A DNA stretch of 64,000 nt from JACKAF01 sp041391485 (GTDB lineage: Bacteria > Bdellovibrionota > FAC87 > UBA2466 > JACKAF01), in assembly GCA_041391485.1 (NCBI GenBank), contig JAWKNY010000006.1, positions 87,048 through 151,047 on the forward strand, read 5' to 3'. Below, in pieces: positions 26,157-35,124 of this stretch; positions within the stretch are counted from its first letter, which is position 1; every line of letters starts with the position of its first letter. Below the pieces are notes generated by a model. It searched no databases. It saw nothing but the letters and a program-made list of their open reading frames with translations, and had not been told where the DNA came from. Made by a program: the position numbers and the translations under genes.

Positions 26157-27029
26157 ATGCAGGTACATCTAGTAGACGGCACATTCGAGCTTTTTCGCGG
26201 CTTCTACGGAGCCCCTTCTTACAAAGATCCTCAGGGACAAGAGCGCGCTGCGGTAAGAAGCTTACTTAGAAGTTTGCTGCTACTCCTCAAAGATCCCGAC
26301 GTGTCGCACGTGGCGTGCGCCTTTGACACCGTCATCGAATCCTTCCGCAATCAACTTTTTGCCGGTTACAAAACCGGAGAAGGTATTGACCCTCTGCTTT
26401 GGGCGCAATTCCCTATTGCAGAAAAAGGGGTTGCCGCCTTGGGTATTCCGGTTTGGGGAATGAAAAAGTTTGAGGCCGACGACGCGCTTGCCACGGGTGC
26501 TTACAAGTATTCCAAGAACCGCAACGTAACGCGCCTTTTTCTCTGCTCACCCGACAAAGACCTCTCCCAGTGTGTCAGCGGCGCTGACGTCGTTTGTTGG
26601 GATCGGATGCGGCACAAGTTTCTGGATGAGAAAGGCGTGCACACAAAATTTGGCGTCGGCCCAGTGAGCATTCCTGACTATTTGGGTCTCACTGGCGATA
26701 CCGCCGATGGCATTCCGGGGATTCCCGGCTGGGGGGCGAAGTCCGCAAGCGCCCTGCTCGCCTGCTACACGCACTTTGAAAAGATCCCCACCGATCCTGA
26801 GAAGTGGAAACCCAAGGTCCGTGGGGCCGCGCGCCTGGCGGAGTCCTTAAACGCGGGCCGCAAAGAGGCGGCTCTGTACAAAACACTGGCGACTCTGCGA
26901 ACGGACGTCCCTCTCTCCGAGACTTTATCGGATCTGAAATGGTCAGGGCCTGAACCGCGCTTGTGGGAAGCGTTTTGCGACGAACTCGGAGACTCCGCCT
27001 TACACCGAAACGGACTCTCTGCGAGTTGA
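26157..27029 (+). CDS. 5'-3' exonuclease (PIN-like/FEN domain)
   Basis: This 290-residue protein resembles the 5'-3' exonuclease domain of DNA polymerase I without the polymerase. The N-terminal acidic motif is HLVDGTFELFRGFYGAP, the second metal site cluster is KKFEADDALATGAYKY with LCSPDKDLSQCV, and the helix-hairpin-helix region is DYLGLTGDTADGIPGIPGWGAKSA. It would trim 5' flaps or RNA primers. The ATG at 26157 follows the T-tract of a terminator, with no Shine-Dalgarno, yet no other start would retain the VDG motif. It is followed 34 bases later by xthA, a functional neighbour in DNA repair. Confidence 0.85.
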   Translation: MQVHLVDGTFELFRGFYGAPSYKDPQGQERAAVRSLLRSLLLLLKDPDVSHVACAFDTVIESFRNQLFAGYKTGEGIDPLLWAQFPIAEKGVAALGIPVWGMKKFEADDALATGAYKYSKNRNVTRLFLCSPDKDLSQCVSGADVVCWDRMRHKFLDEKGVHTKFGVGPVSIPDYLGLTGDTADGIPGIPGWGAKSASALLACYTHFEKIPTDPEKWKPKVRGAARLAESLNAGRKEAALYKTLATLRTDVPLSETLSDLKWSGPEPRLWEAFCDELGDSALHRNGLSAS

Positions 27030-27063
27030 TCTCACCCGCCAGGGTCTGTTATGAGTAAGCATC

Positions 27064-27834
27064 ATGCGCATTCTTAGTTGCAACGTAAACGGGCTACGCT
27101 CGGCTCTCAACAAAGGGTTTTGGCCTTGGCTTCTGCGACAAAAGGCCGACGTCATCTGCTTGCAGGAGATTCGATCCCGCGAAGAAGACCTGCCGGAACT
27201 TTTGCGCAAGCAGAAGAAGTTCCACGCGCACTACCACCCGGCCATGAAGCCTGGGTACAGTGGGGTTGCAGTGCTTAGCTTGCAAAAACCGCAGGGCATT
27301 CACACCGGATTGGGCCACCCCGAACTCGACGGAGAAGGCCGCTATTTGCAGCTGGATTTTCCAAACCTCAGCGTCGCTTCGGTCTACTTTCCCTCCGGCA
27401 CCTCCGGCGATCACCGCCAACAGGCAAAATACGGTTTCCTGGACGCCTTTGTACGACGTAGCGAGCGACTGGCGTTGCCGGTAGTCTTTTGCGGTGACTT
27501 CAATATCGCGCACAAACAAATAGACATCAAAAACTGGCGCTCGAACCAGAAGAACTCCGGTTTCTTACCGGAGGAACGCGCCTGGATGGATCGCTTGCTC
27601 GAACCGGGTAAGTACGTCGATGCTTTCCGTGTCCTCAACCAGGACGCCGACGAGTACACCTGGTGGTCGAATAGAGGCCGCGCTTACGAGAACAACGTCG
27701 GGTGGCGCATCGACTACCAGATCGTCTCGCCTGCCCTGCAGGAACGCATTCGAAACGTGCAGATTTACCGGCGCAAAAAGTTCTCCGATCACGCGCCTCT
27801 CATCATTGACTACGATTGGAACTTGGATGCCTGA
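27064..27834 (+). CDS. xthA: Exodeoxyribonuclease III / AP endonuclease
   Basis: A 256-residue member of the exonuclease III family. Metal and catalytic residues are intact: NVNGLRSAL, Glu35 in CLQEIRSRE, YFPSGT, GDFNIAH, and the C-terminal FSDHAPLI with catalytic Asp-His. It cleaves at abasic sites and removes 3' blocking groups during base excision repair. Length is normal. Its final codons overlap the next gene's start by 8 bases. Confidence 0.94.
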   Translation: MRILSCNVNGLRSALNKGFWPWLLRQKADVICLQEIRSREEDLPELLRKQKKFHAHYHPAMKPGYSGVAVLSLQKPQGIHTGLGHPELDGEGRYLQLDFPNLSVASVYFPSGTSGDHRQQAKYGFLDAFVRRSERLALPVVFCGDFNIAHKQIDIKNWRSNQKNSGFLPEERAWMDRLLEPGKYVDAFRVLNQDADEYTWWSNRGRAYENNVGWRIDYQIVSPALQERIRNVQIYRRKKFSDHAPLIIDYDWNLDA

Positions 27835-28711
27835 GACGGTACGGCTGTGGAGTGTGGAGGGCAACCGCCAGTGGCTAGACGGGGGGGCGATGTTTGGAAA
27901 CGCCCCTCGCGCGCTCTGGGAAAAGTGGAATCCGCCCGACGAACGAGGACGCATAGAATTGGCATGCCGCGGGCTACTCGCGCGGGTGGGATCGCGATGG
28001 GTTCTCTGTGAAGTCGGCATTGGTGCCTTTATGGAGCCCAAGCTTGCCGATCGCTACGGCGTGACCCCAACCGATCGCAACGTGCTCCTCGACTCACTAA
28101 GCGCTATCGGTGTGAAACCGGAGGCAATCGACTACGTCATTCTCTCGCATTTGCACTTCGATCATGCCGGCGGGCTCTTAGCCACTTACTCAGCTTCCGA
28201 GACAATGGGGAGCGCAGACTTGCTCTTTCCAAAGGCGCGTTACGTGGTCGGAAAGACGGCGCTTGAGCGAGCGGAAAAGCCGCACTTCCGGGATCGCGCT
28301 TCCTTTGTTCCTGGACTCGCCGAAATGTTGAGGCGATCGAACCGACTCTTGATTGTGGAGGGAGAAAAAGAATCCAGCCTCCCCGACGCTCTCTCGTTTT
28401 TTGTTTCGGACGGACACACGCCCGGACAAATGCACACCCGCCTCAAGGGAAATAAAACAACCGCCATTTTTTGTGGGGACCTGGTTCCGGGTACGGCCTG
28501 GGTGCCGCTACCGATCACAATGGGCTACGATCGTTTTCCCGAAAAACTCATTGAAGAGAAACAGGCGCTTTACCAGACGGCAGTGCCGGAGAAGTGGTTA
28601 CTCTACTTTACGCACGATCCCAATACGGTGGCTTCCGAGGTGTCACTCGATGACAAAGGCAGGTACGCCGCTAAGACTCTCCGATCGTCTCTAGTCGACT
28701 TTGAACTTTAG
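27827..28711 (+). CDS. MBL-fold metallo-hydrolase
   Basis: The 294-residue protein carries the zinc-binding motif HLHFDH at 108-113 and an FFVSDGHTPGQMHTRL segment with a second metal His. FCGDLVPG supplies the bridging Asp, and the C-terminal YFTHDPN a last His. It resembles lactonase- or glyoxalase-II-like MBL enzymes acting on esters or thioesters. The ATG at 27827 overlaps the xthA stop by 8 bases, so the two are probably co-translated. The substrate is unknown. Confidence 0.85.
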   Translation: MPETVRLWSVEGNRQWLDGGAMFGNAPRALWEKWNPPDERGRIELACRGLLARVGSRWVLCEVGIGAFMEPKLADRYGVTPTDRNVLLDSLSAIGVKPEAIDYVILSHLHFDHAGGLLATYSASETMGSADLLFPKARYVVGKTALERAEKPHFRDRASFVPGLAEMLRRSNRLLIVEGEKESSLPDALSFFVSDGHTPGQMHTRLKGNKTTAIFCGDLVPGTAWVPLPITMGYDRFPEKLIEEKQALYQTAVPEKWLLYFTHDPNTVASEVSLDDKGRYAAKTLRSSLVDFEL

Positions 28712-30147
28712 CTCTGGGATTCGACTTCCGAAGAAGGGTCGGAGCTTGCTGCCGCTTTTGATTTCTTCTTCTTTTTCGCCGCACGCTTGGCTTTGACCGT
28801 CTTTTTCACCATGTTATCGGGCTTGCCACCTTTGGCCTTGCTTCCGCCCTCAATCAGCTCAAGAGCCTGCTCGATCGTGAGGGTTTCGTGTTTGGTGTCT
28901 TTGGGTAAGCCTATATTTTTCGAGCGGTACTTGATGTAGACCCCGTACTTGCCTTCATACAAGTAGATGCCCTTTTCCGTGTCGGGGTGGACGCCCACTT
29001 CACGGATCAGCTTCGCACCGCCGCGCCCTCGCTTGGGCTCAGCCAAAATCTCAAGCGCACGGTTGAGATCCACGGTGTAAACATCATCCGTCTTCTTAAG
29101 CGAACGGAAATCCCGTTGGTGCACGACGTAGGGGCCAAAGCGCCCATTGTTCGCGACAATCATTTCACCGGTGTCTGGGTGCTTGCCGAGTTCTCTAGGC
29201 AGACTGAGCAATTTTTGAGCCTGAGGGAGCGTGAGCTGACGGTAATCCATCCCCTTGGGCACACTGGCTCTCTTGGGTTTGGGACCATCGGGAATCATCT
29301 CGCCCAACTGCACATAAGGGCCGTAGCGGCCGAGCAGGCAAAAGATGTCTTTACCGGTTTCCGGATCCTTACCAAGTGACTGCGGGCCTTTTTCGGAGGC
29401 CTCCAGAATTTCCTGAAGCATCTCCTCGGTGAGATCCGCGGGGGCCAGATCCTCGGGAATGGAGGCGCGCACGGAGTCGCCGCCGTTTCCGTCTTTCACC
29501 AAGTAAGCGCCAAAACGGCCGACTCTCAAACTGATGTCTTTGAGATCCAGAAGATCGACCTGTCGGGATTCCTCGGGATCAATTTTCTTTTCTTTCTTCT
29601 GCACTTGCTCCAGCAAGCCCTTGTCGCCCAGATAGAAATTCGTCAAGTACGGGAGCCACTCGCGCTCGCCTTGGGCGATCTCATCCAGCGACCGCTCCAT
29701 TTCGGAGGTGAAGCTGTAGTCGACTAACTCCGAAAAGTGCCGCTCGAGCAACTGCACCACCGCCATCCCGGTGAAAGTCGGGCTGAGCGCATTCCCCTGC
29801 CGTTTTACGTAACCGCGCTCCTGGATGGTGCCGATGATACTCGCGTACGTGGAAGGGCGGCCAATGCCCTCTTTTTCCAGACGCTGCACCAAGGAAGCTT
29901 CCGTAAATCTTGCCGGAGGCTTTGTTTCGTGAGGAAGGGCTTCCACCGTCACGGGTTTGACCGCATCGCCTTCATTCAGTTCCGGAAGAATGACTTCACG
30001 CTGCTCGAGTTCGGCATCAGGCGAATCACTGCCTTCTACGTAAGCTCTCAGGAATCCTGGAAACGCGATTTTCATTCCAGAGGCCGCAAACACAGATTCT
30101 CCAGCCTGCAAACGAATGCTCATCGAAAGTTTTTTGGCGTCCGCCAT
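28708..30147 (-). CDS. topA: DNA topoisomerase I, C-terminal part, after an in-frame TAA
   Basis: These 479 residues continue topoisomerase I in the same frame as the upstream piece, directly after a TAA. The N-terminal MADAKKLSMSIRLQAG is the conserved sequence that normally follows a Gln. Core motifs continue (EKEGIGRPSTYASII and FLRAYVEGSD). Instead of zinc ribbons, the C-terminus has three topoisomerase C-terminal repeats of the type GRYGPYVQLG, NNGRFGPYVV and GKYGVYIKY, then a Lys-rich tail (AKRAAKKKKKSKAAA). If reinitiated at the ATG it would be a separate polypeptide lacking the active-site Tyr. Confidence 0.88.
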   Translation of the reverse strand: MADAKKLSMSIRLQAGESVFAASGMKIAFPGFLRAYVEGSDSPDAELEQREVILPELNEGDAVKPVTVEALPHETKPPARFTEASLVQRLEKEGIGRPSTYASIIGTIQERGYVKRQGNALSPTFTGMAVVQLLERHFSELVDYSFTSEMERSLDEIAQGEREWLPYLTNFYLGDKGLLEQVQKKEKKIDPEESRQVDLLDLKDISLRVGRFGAYLVKDGNGGDSVRASIPEDLAPADLTEEMLQEILEASEKGPQSLGKDPETGKDIFCLLGRYGPYVQLGEMIPDGPKPKRASVPKGMDYRQLTLPQAQKLLSLPRELGKHPDTGEMIVANNGRFGPYVVHQRDFRSLKKTDDVYTVDLNRALEILAEPKRGRGGAKLIREVGVHPDTEKGIYLYEGKYGVYIKYRSKNIGLPKDTKHETLTIEQALELIEGGSKAKGGKPDNMVKKTVKAKRAAKKKKKSKAAASSDPSSEVESQS

Positions 30148-31365
30148 TTAAGACGCTACGGTGCGCTTCCAGATAAGTTCGTAAAGCGCTTTTTCCTTTC
30201 CGCTCAGACCACTTTCGGCGGGAGTTACAAACAATTCTCCCGCAGGACGAATCGCTTCGTGCGCCTCTTGCGCGGACTTTGACTTCGCCGTGAATTGGCG
30301 CGGTTCATCCGATAGAAACTCTTTACCGAACAAGTTCTCGACCGCTTTGCGCGAGCCCGCCAAGGCTTCTTTGCTCAAGTTCGGAGAATCAGTACGCATG
30401 TAGGTAATGAGCCCTTGCTCGTACAAGGTTTGCGCCACCCGCATCGTATCTCTAGCAGAGAGATTCAGCTTGCGGTTCGCCTCCTGCTGCAAAGTGGAGG
30501 TAATAAAAGGAGGAGACGGGCGGGCCGTCACCATCTTTTCTTCCACTTTGGTAACCTGCCAAGCGGTGTTCTTAACGTCGGCCACTAGCCCCTTAGCCTT
30601 GGTTTCGTCCACCAAAAGCACGTCACTGGCTTTGAGTAGCTGCCCGGTTTTTTCGTCAAAATCCTTTCCGGAAGCGACCTTCTTATCGCCTACGCCCACC
30701 AAGCGCGCTTCAAACTTTTTACCATCTTTCTCTACTTCGGCTTTGAGATCCCAATAGGAGGCTTTCTTGAACTCCAGGCGTTCGCGTTCACGCTGGACAA
30801 TGAGCCGTAGGCCAGCCGACTGCACGCGGCCCGCTGACAAGCCAAAAGCAATTTTCTTCCAGATGAGCGGGGAAAGCGTGTACCCCACCAGTCTGTCCAA
30901 AATACGACGGGTTTCCTGTGCCTGAACCAGGCGCTTATCAATCTCTCGACAGTGCTCTAGAGATTCCTGGATCGCGCCTTTGGTAATTTCGTGAAACACC
31001 ATGCGCTTGACCGGAACCTTGGGTTTCAACAGTTCGATCAGATGCCAAGAAATACTCTCCCCTTCGCGGTCTTCGTCCGTTGCGAGGTACAGTTCATCTA
31101 CACCTTTGAGCTTGTCCTTGAGAGAGGAGATGACTTTAGCTTTCCCTTTTACGACCACGTAGAGGGGTTCAAAATTCGATTCGATGTTGACGCCGATCCG
31201 CGCCCAGGCTTCCTTCTTGTACTTCTGGGGTACATCGGCCGCAGACTGTGGGAGATCCCGCACATGTCCCATACTAGCTTCGACTACAAAGTTCTTCGGG
31301 AGAAACTTCCGTATCGTTTTAGCTTTGGTGGGAGACTCGACTATGACGAGAGACTTAGAAGCCAA
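30148..31365 (-). CDS. topA: DNA topoisomerase I, N-terminal part, ending at an in-frame TAA
   Basis: This 405-residue piece contains the TOPRIM domain (Glu10 in VIVESPTKA; DEDREGES with Asp97 and Asp99) and the active-site Tyr322 in GLITYMRTDSPNLS. It relaxes negative supercoils by transient single-strand cleavage. The frame ends at TAA (30148-30150) right after LYELIWKRTVAS, where the family has Gln-Met. The next codon is ATG and the frame stays open for 479 more codons. A CAA-to-TAA change would account for this. TopA is normally essential, so either readthrough, reinitiation, a two-subunit enzyme or a base error must be invoked. Confidence 0.9.
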   Translation of the reverse strand: MASKSLVIVESPTKAKTIRKFLPKNFVVEASMGHVRDLPQSAADVPQKYKKEAWARIGVNIESNFEPLYVVVKGKAKVISSLKDKLKGVDELYLATDEDREGESISWHLIELLKPKVPVKRMVFHEITKGAIQESLEHCREIDKRLVQAQETRRILDRLVGYTLSPLIWKKIAFGLSAGRVQSAGLRLIVQRERERLEFKKASYWDLKAEVEKDGKKFEARLVGVGDKKVASGKDFDEKTGQLLKASDVLLVDETKAKGLVADVKNTAWQVTKVEEKMVTARPSPPFITSTLQQEANRKLNLSARDTMRVAQTLYEQGLITYMRTDSPNLSKEALAGSRKAVENLFGKEFLSDEPRQFTAKSKSAQEAHEAIRPAGELFVTPAESGLSGKEKALYELIWKRTVAS

Positions 31366-31530
31366 TATTTAATCCAAACTCGTAAGCGTTAATACCTTAA
31401 TATAAACGATGTTGTCCTCAACGCGAACCAATGAAGTCGCTTTTCGTACAACTTCCCCAAAAACAACCCACTGCAACACGAAGAATCCTTATTGCAGCGC
31501 CCCAATTCGACTCGACCCAAAGATTTCCCT

Positions 31531-31558
31531 CTTATCCGCAGCTCAGGCTTTTTGTCAA
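31531..31558 (-). promoter_or_regulatory. Likely sigma-70-type promoter of topA
   Basis: On the minus strand TTGACA (31558-31553) is followed after 16 bases by GATAAG (31536-31531). This predicts a leader of about 155 bases before the topA start at 31365. The rest of the 31366-31640 gap holds no gene that I can see. Confidence 0.5.
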
Positions 31559-31640
31559 ACCGTCGGCCCAGAGGGGCCCCGGGAGGCTCGGGGAAGCCTG
31601 TCCGAATAATATATCAAATTAGATATTTAGAGCGAGATCC

Positions 31641-31871
31641 CTAATTTTCAGAATCCGTAGCCTCTTCGGGCTCGGCTGCTTCTTCGGCGGGGGCGGCTTC
31701 GGTATCCGCCTCGGCTGGGACGTCCCCATCGGGAAACGTCGCGGTCGTGCTCTCAGCCTCGGCGGGCGGGTTGGCTTCCACGCCCATATAAGGAGTGTCT
31801 GTCGGACGAAGCACGTAGCCCAGAACAAGGGTGAACACGGCCAATACCGTAACGATCAAAGTCTTTTTCAT
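31641..31871 (-). CDS. Small membrane-anchored acidic protein
   Basis: A 76-residue protein starting at the ATG at 31871, preceded by GAGGAA. The first 20 residues form a signal or anchor helix (MKKTLIVTVLAVFTLVLGYV). The rest is Glu/Ala/Pro-rich and strongly acidic (EEAAEPEEATDSEN at the end). No cysteine lipobox. It lies between topA and an SH3 protein gene on the same strand. No family recognised; low-complexity acidic tails are common in periplasm-spanning or metal-binding small proteins, which is only a guess here. Confidence 0.6.
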   Translation of the reverse strand: MKKTLIVTVLAVFTLVLGYVLRPTDTPYMGVEANPPAEAESTTATFPDGDVPAEADTEAAPAEEAAEPEEATDSEN

Positions 31872-31942
31872 AACTGATTCCTCAATACTTCGTGGCGCGT
31901 AGCATACTGGAACAGGCAGGAAAAGAAAATGGCGAGAAACGT

Positions 31943-32383
31943 TTAGTGCACCCAGATAAGGGATCGGTGCACCCAATATTTGTCTCCGTCCGGATCTTCC
32001 ACGTACGCCCAGCTCCCTTTTTGTTTCAGCAAGCGAAAAGAGTCATAGTGATTGGCGACGGGATAGAGGGGGCTCTTGGGGTAATGGCCACCGGGGCCCG
32101 TGCGCATATTGGCCGTAGTGGATTTAATGACGGCGCAATAATAACGGGAAGTTACTAGCTGCTTGTGAATCCAATGGATATCTCCATCGAGATCTTTAAC
32201 CCGGTACCAGCCTCGCGAACTCTTGATAACATCGAAGGGCATGTATTTTTGCACCTTCCACGAAATTCTATAGTTCGTTCCTGGACCCGAACGCAGATTA
32301 GCTGAGCTGGAAGTTACGCACACCGCAAAAACGGAGAAAGGCATGCAGAGAAATAACAGTAAGAGAATATTTCTAGCGGCCAT
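31943..32383 (-). CDS. Secreted protein with two bacterial SH3 domains
   Basis: The 146-residue protein has a signal peptide (MAARNILLLLFLCMPFSVFA) followed by two SH3_3/SH3_4-type repeats. Each has the pattern S-A/T-N-(L/M)-R-(S/T)-G-P-G (SSANLRSGPGTNYRISW and TTANMRTGPGGHYPKSP) and ends in a W-V/I-H motif (DIHWIHKQL and KYWVHRSLIW). Such domains usually bind peptidoglycan in the periplasm. Two cysteines (CVTSS and YYCAVI) precede the two domains symmetrically. It resembles SH3 proteins of about 150 residues found in many Gram-negative genomes. Confidence 0.88.
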   Translation of the reverse strand: MAARNILLLLFLCMPFSVFAVCVTSSSANLRSGPGTNYRISWKVQKYMPFDVIKSSRGWYRVKDLDGDIHWIHKQLVTSRYYCAVIKSTTANMRTGPGGHYPKSPLYPVANHYDSFRLLKQKGSWAYVEDPDGDKYWVHRSLIWVH

Positions 32384-32438
32384 AATTGTACTGTAACAAG
32401 CGACGAGCGATTTTTAAAGGCAAGCTCGAAATCCCTGC

Positions 32439-33651
32439 CTAGCGGGAAGATACGTGGGGCTCACCCGAGCAGTGCCAGCTCCCTGAACATTTCGTTGCGC
32501 ATCGAGAGACGGCTTCATTGACGCCCATTCCCGATTTAGCCATCAAAAAGACTGGGGCGGACCGCGAGCGCGATAGAAGCTGCAATTGTCGACGAGACGT
32601 ATGTCTCAACGCAGCTACCGCCCAATAGAGATTGATCCCATGCTTCTGGCAGATCTGTACCGCCTTTACGCTATTGTCCACACTCCCCAGATCCGGCATC
32701 TTGATGTGAATCATATCGACACTCCCCGATCTCGCAAATTCCAGTATGTCGTCCACCGTATTCGCCCACTCATCGACAACCAACGCTAAAGTCTCTCCCT
32801 TCAGCTTTTCGCGCAACACTTGGTAGCCTTGCAACATCTTCTCGCGTGTGGGGGCGGCAATCGGACTTTCTACACGCAATAAGTACGGCGAGCAGGCCGC
32901 GGCAAGCTTCTGTAAATACGCCGCGATGCGATCTCGGTTGCCGCCAAAACCAGATCCAAGCCACCGTGCAGATCAAAGTGAAAGGCGGGAGAGTAGTTTT
33001 GCTGTAAGCCGACTCGGCCCTTCAACCAGGTTACGTACTCAATCAGTTTCTCGCCCTCTTTACCCAAGCGATTGGGAAGATCGTCTCCTTGGCCTGCGGG
33101 AAGAGACTCAAGGCGATAGAACACCATCTTGTCCGCGTTGTCGTTCCAGTCATACCCGCAGGAGCCATGCAGGGCTACCGCTTCGGACGGTAACGGCAAC
33201 GAATATTCCTTGCAGAGAAAAGCGGTGAGACTCATTTTTGAAACCGAGGCGTGAGCGCGGAGCAAGGCCTGAGAAGCGCCAAACTTTATGGGGTTGGAAA
33301 GCCCCCACTCAGACAGCTGACGGCAGTCGTCGCTAAAACTTTTGCCCAGCTCGACACAGCGTTGGGAAAGGGTAGAAACATCGGTAGAGTCCGCACGAAA
33401 CACGCCGTCGCGTCCCGACTTTCCAGCGTAAGAAACACCGAGTGCGTCTCCCAGAATACGGGAAACCTCTACTTGAATCCCAACACTCAATACTTCTGCA
33501 ATTTGGCGCATCGTCCGCATCCCGGAAGACTGAGCAGGAGTTTGGTAGCGCAACGCAGGGGGTATAGGTCTTTTTGTAAGCCCAATAAGTCTTCGTTGTA
33601 GTACGCGCCGATTCCAGGAACCGCCAATATCTTCTGGATGCGAAAGGCCAC
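32439..33651 (-). pseudogene. mal: Methylaspartate ammonia-lyase family enzyme, multiply frameshifted
   Basis: The fragments assemble in order to a methylaspartate ammonia-lyase of the enolase superfamily. These are FRIQKILAVPGIGAYYNEDL (from a GTG at 33651), SVGIQVEVSRILGDALG, VALHGSCGYDWNDNADKM, YVTWLKGRVGLQQNY, RVESPIAAPTREKM, the metal-site segment LALVVDEWANTVDDIL, then IHIKMPDLGSVDNSVKAV and MAKSGMGVNEAV. The frame changes at least four times (near 33555, 32905, 32610 and 32545). The enzyme eliminates ammonia from 3-methylaspartate to give mesaconate. It is the third gene after a 2OG oxygenase and an aldehyde dehydrogenase. No glutamate mutase is in the window. Confidence 0.72.
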
Positions 33652-33660
33652 TCTAGTGTT

Positions 33661-35124
33661 TTATCCAAATGGATTTAAGGCGGTGTACTCAGAAAGCGAA
33701 TGAATACCCATTTCTCTTCCCCACCCACTCTGCTTGATGCCACCGAAGGGACTCGCAAAATGGTAGCAACCATAATGGTTCACAAAAACCATCCCGGCTT
33801 CTAACGCCTCTGCCATCCGGTGCCCCCGAGATAGATCGGCGGTATAGACACCGGCAGCAAGCCCGTAGGGGCTGTCGTTCGCCATGTCGATCGCTTGCTG
33901 CTCGTTCTCAAAGCGAATCAAACAGAGTACGGGTCCAAAGATCTCTTCCTGCGCGATGGTGGATCGGTTGTCGACTTCTGAAAAAATGGTGGGCCGAACA
34001 AAGTACCCAGTTTTCTGAGACGCGTCCGGTCCCCCGCCACAGAGAAGCTTGGCACCTTGTTTTTTTCCCGCTTCGATATAGGAGAGGATGCGTTCTTGAT
34101 GGGCGCGGTGGCATTGGGGCCCCTGCTGTGTTGCCGGATCCAAGGGGTTTCCGCAACGTACGGCGTTCGCCCTTTCCTTGAGACGTTCGGCCACCTTGTC
34201 GTAAACCGCGCTTTCGATCAAAAAGCGCGTGGGCTCGGTGCACTTTTCACCCTTCTGCGAAAACATCAGAGTAAAAGAGCGCTCTATCACACTGTCCAAA
34301 TCAGGTGTGTCGGCAAAAATGATATTCGGGGCCTTGCCCCCAAGTTCCAAGGTGACGTTTTTCAAATTGGAGCGCCCGGAACTTTGTACAATCTGCTTGC
34401 CGACGGCAGTGCTTCCCGTAAAAGAAACCTTGTCGATTTTCGGGTGTTCCGCAATCGCCTTACCGGTACGCACATCACCCGTCACCAAGTTGAGTACTCC
34501 AGGTGGCAGAATACCCGCCTCATGGACTAGCTCCACAAATCGAATAAAGGACAAAGAGGTAAAGGGCGCGGGCTTTACGATCACCGTGTTGCCCATGCTT
34601 AAGGCCGGCGCGACTTTCCACTGCGCAAGCAGCAGCGGGAAGTTCCACGGTACGATGAGGCCGCATACGCCGATAGGCTCATGCACGGTGTAGTTCACAA
34701 AGCCTGGTTCCACGGGGCAGTTTTCGGCGTAGAACTTGTCGGTCCAACCCGCGTAGTAATCAAAAATGTCGGCAGAGTCTGGGAGATCTCCCATCAAAGC
34801 TTCTTCAAAGGTCTTTCCATTGTCTAGGCTCTCTAAAGTAGCGAGCTCCTCTTGGTGATCGCGCACCAAGGCCCCCAGCTTTCGCAACGTCTCGGCCCGC
34901 TCCCGTCGGCTGATTCTCGCCCAGGGTCCTTTCAAAGCTTCGCGCGCGCATTCCACAGCGCGATCCACTTCCGCCTCACTGGCGTCGCTAAGTTCGGCGA
35001 GACTTTGCTGCGTGTAGGGATTCTCGCTTTGGTAGGAGGACTTTCCTTTGACCCACTCCCCTCCAAGGTACAAGGATTTGGGGGACTTTAACCAAGTTTC
35101 GGCCCATTCCTGTTTAGGACGCAC
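33661..35124 (-). CDS. NAD(P)-dependent aldehyde dehydrogenase
   Basis: A 487-residue ALDH with the oxyanion Asn161 (VPWNFPLLLAQWK), general base Glu260 (VTLELGGKAPN) and nucleophile Cys295. The Cys lies in an unusual context, SQKGEKCTEPTR, where most ALDHs have GQ-x-C. The C-terminal PFGGIKQSGWGRE is typical of betaine-aldehyde-like members. It oxidises an aldehyde to an acid. The GTG at 35124 has GGAGG eight bases upstream and overlaps the previous stop by 11 bases, so I prefer it over a GTG at 35172. It sits between the 2OG oxygenase and the methylaspartate ammonia-lyase, suggesting one short pathway. Confidence 0.88.
   Translation of the reverse strand: MRPKQEWAETWLKSPKSLYLGGEWVKGKSSYQSENPYTQQSLAELSDASEAEVDRAVECAREALKGPWARISRRERAETLRKLGALVRDHQEELATLESLDNGKTFEEALMGDLPDSADIFDYYAGWTDKFYAENCPVEPGFVNYTVHEPIGVCGLIVPWNFPLLLAQWKVAPALSMGNTVIVKPAPFTSLSFIRFVELVHEAGILPPGVLNLVTGDVRTGKAIAEHPKIDKVSFTGSTAVGKQIVQSSGRSNLKNVTLELGGKAPNIIFADTPDLDSVIERSFTLMFSQKGEKCTEPTRFLIESAVYDKVAERLKERANAVRCGNPLDPATQQGPQCHRAHQERILSYIEAGKKQGAKLLCGGGPDASQKTGYFVRPTIFSEVDNRSTIAQEEIFGPVLCLIRFENEQQAIDMANDSPYGLAAGVYTADLSRGHRMAEALEAGMVFVNHYGCYHFASPFGGIKQSGWGREMGIHSLSEYTALNPFG

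Noticed and set aside
30148..30150. Selenocysteine or pyrrolysine insertion at the topA stop
   Set aside because: The codon is TAA. Selenocysteine uses TGA and pyrrolysine TAG, and the position is normally Gln.
31560..31606. GC-rich AGGCT/AGCCT hairpin as a terminator
   Set aside because: The stem is only five pairs and no T-run follows on either strand.
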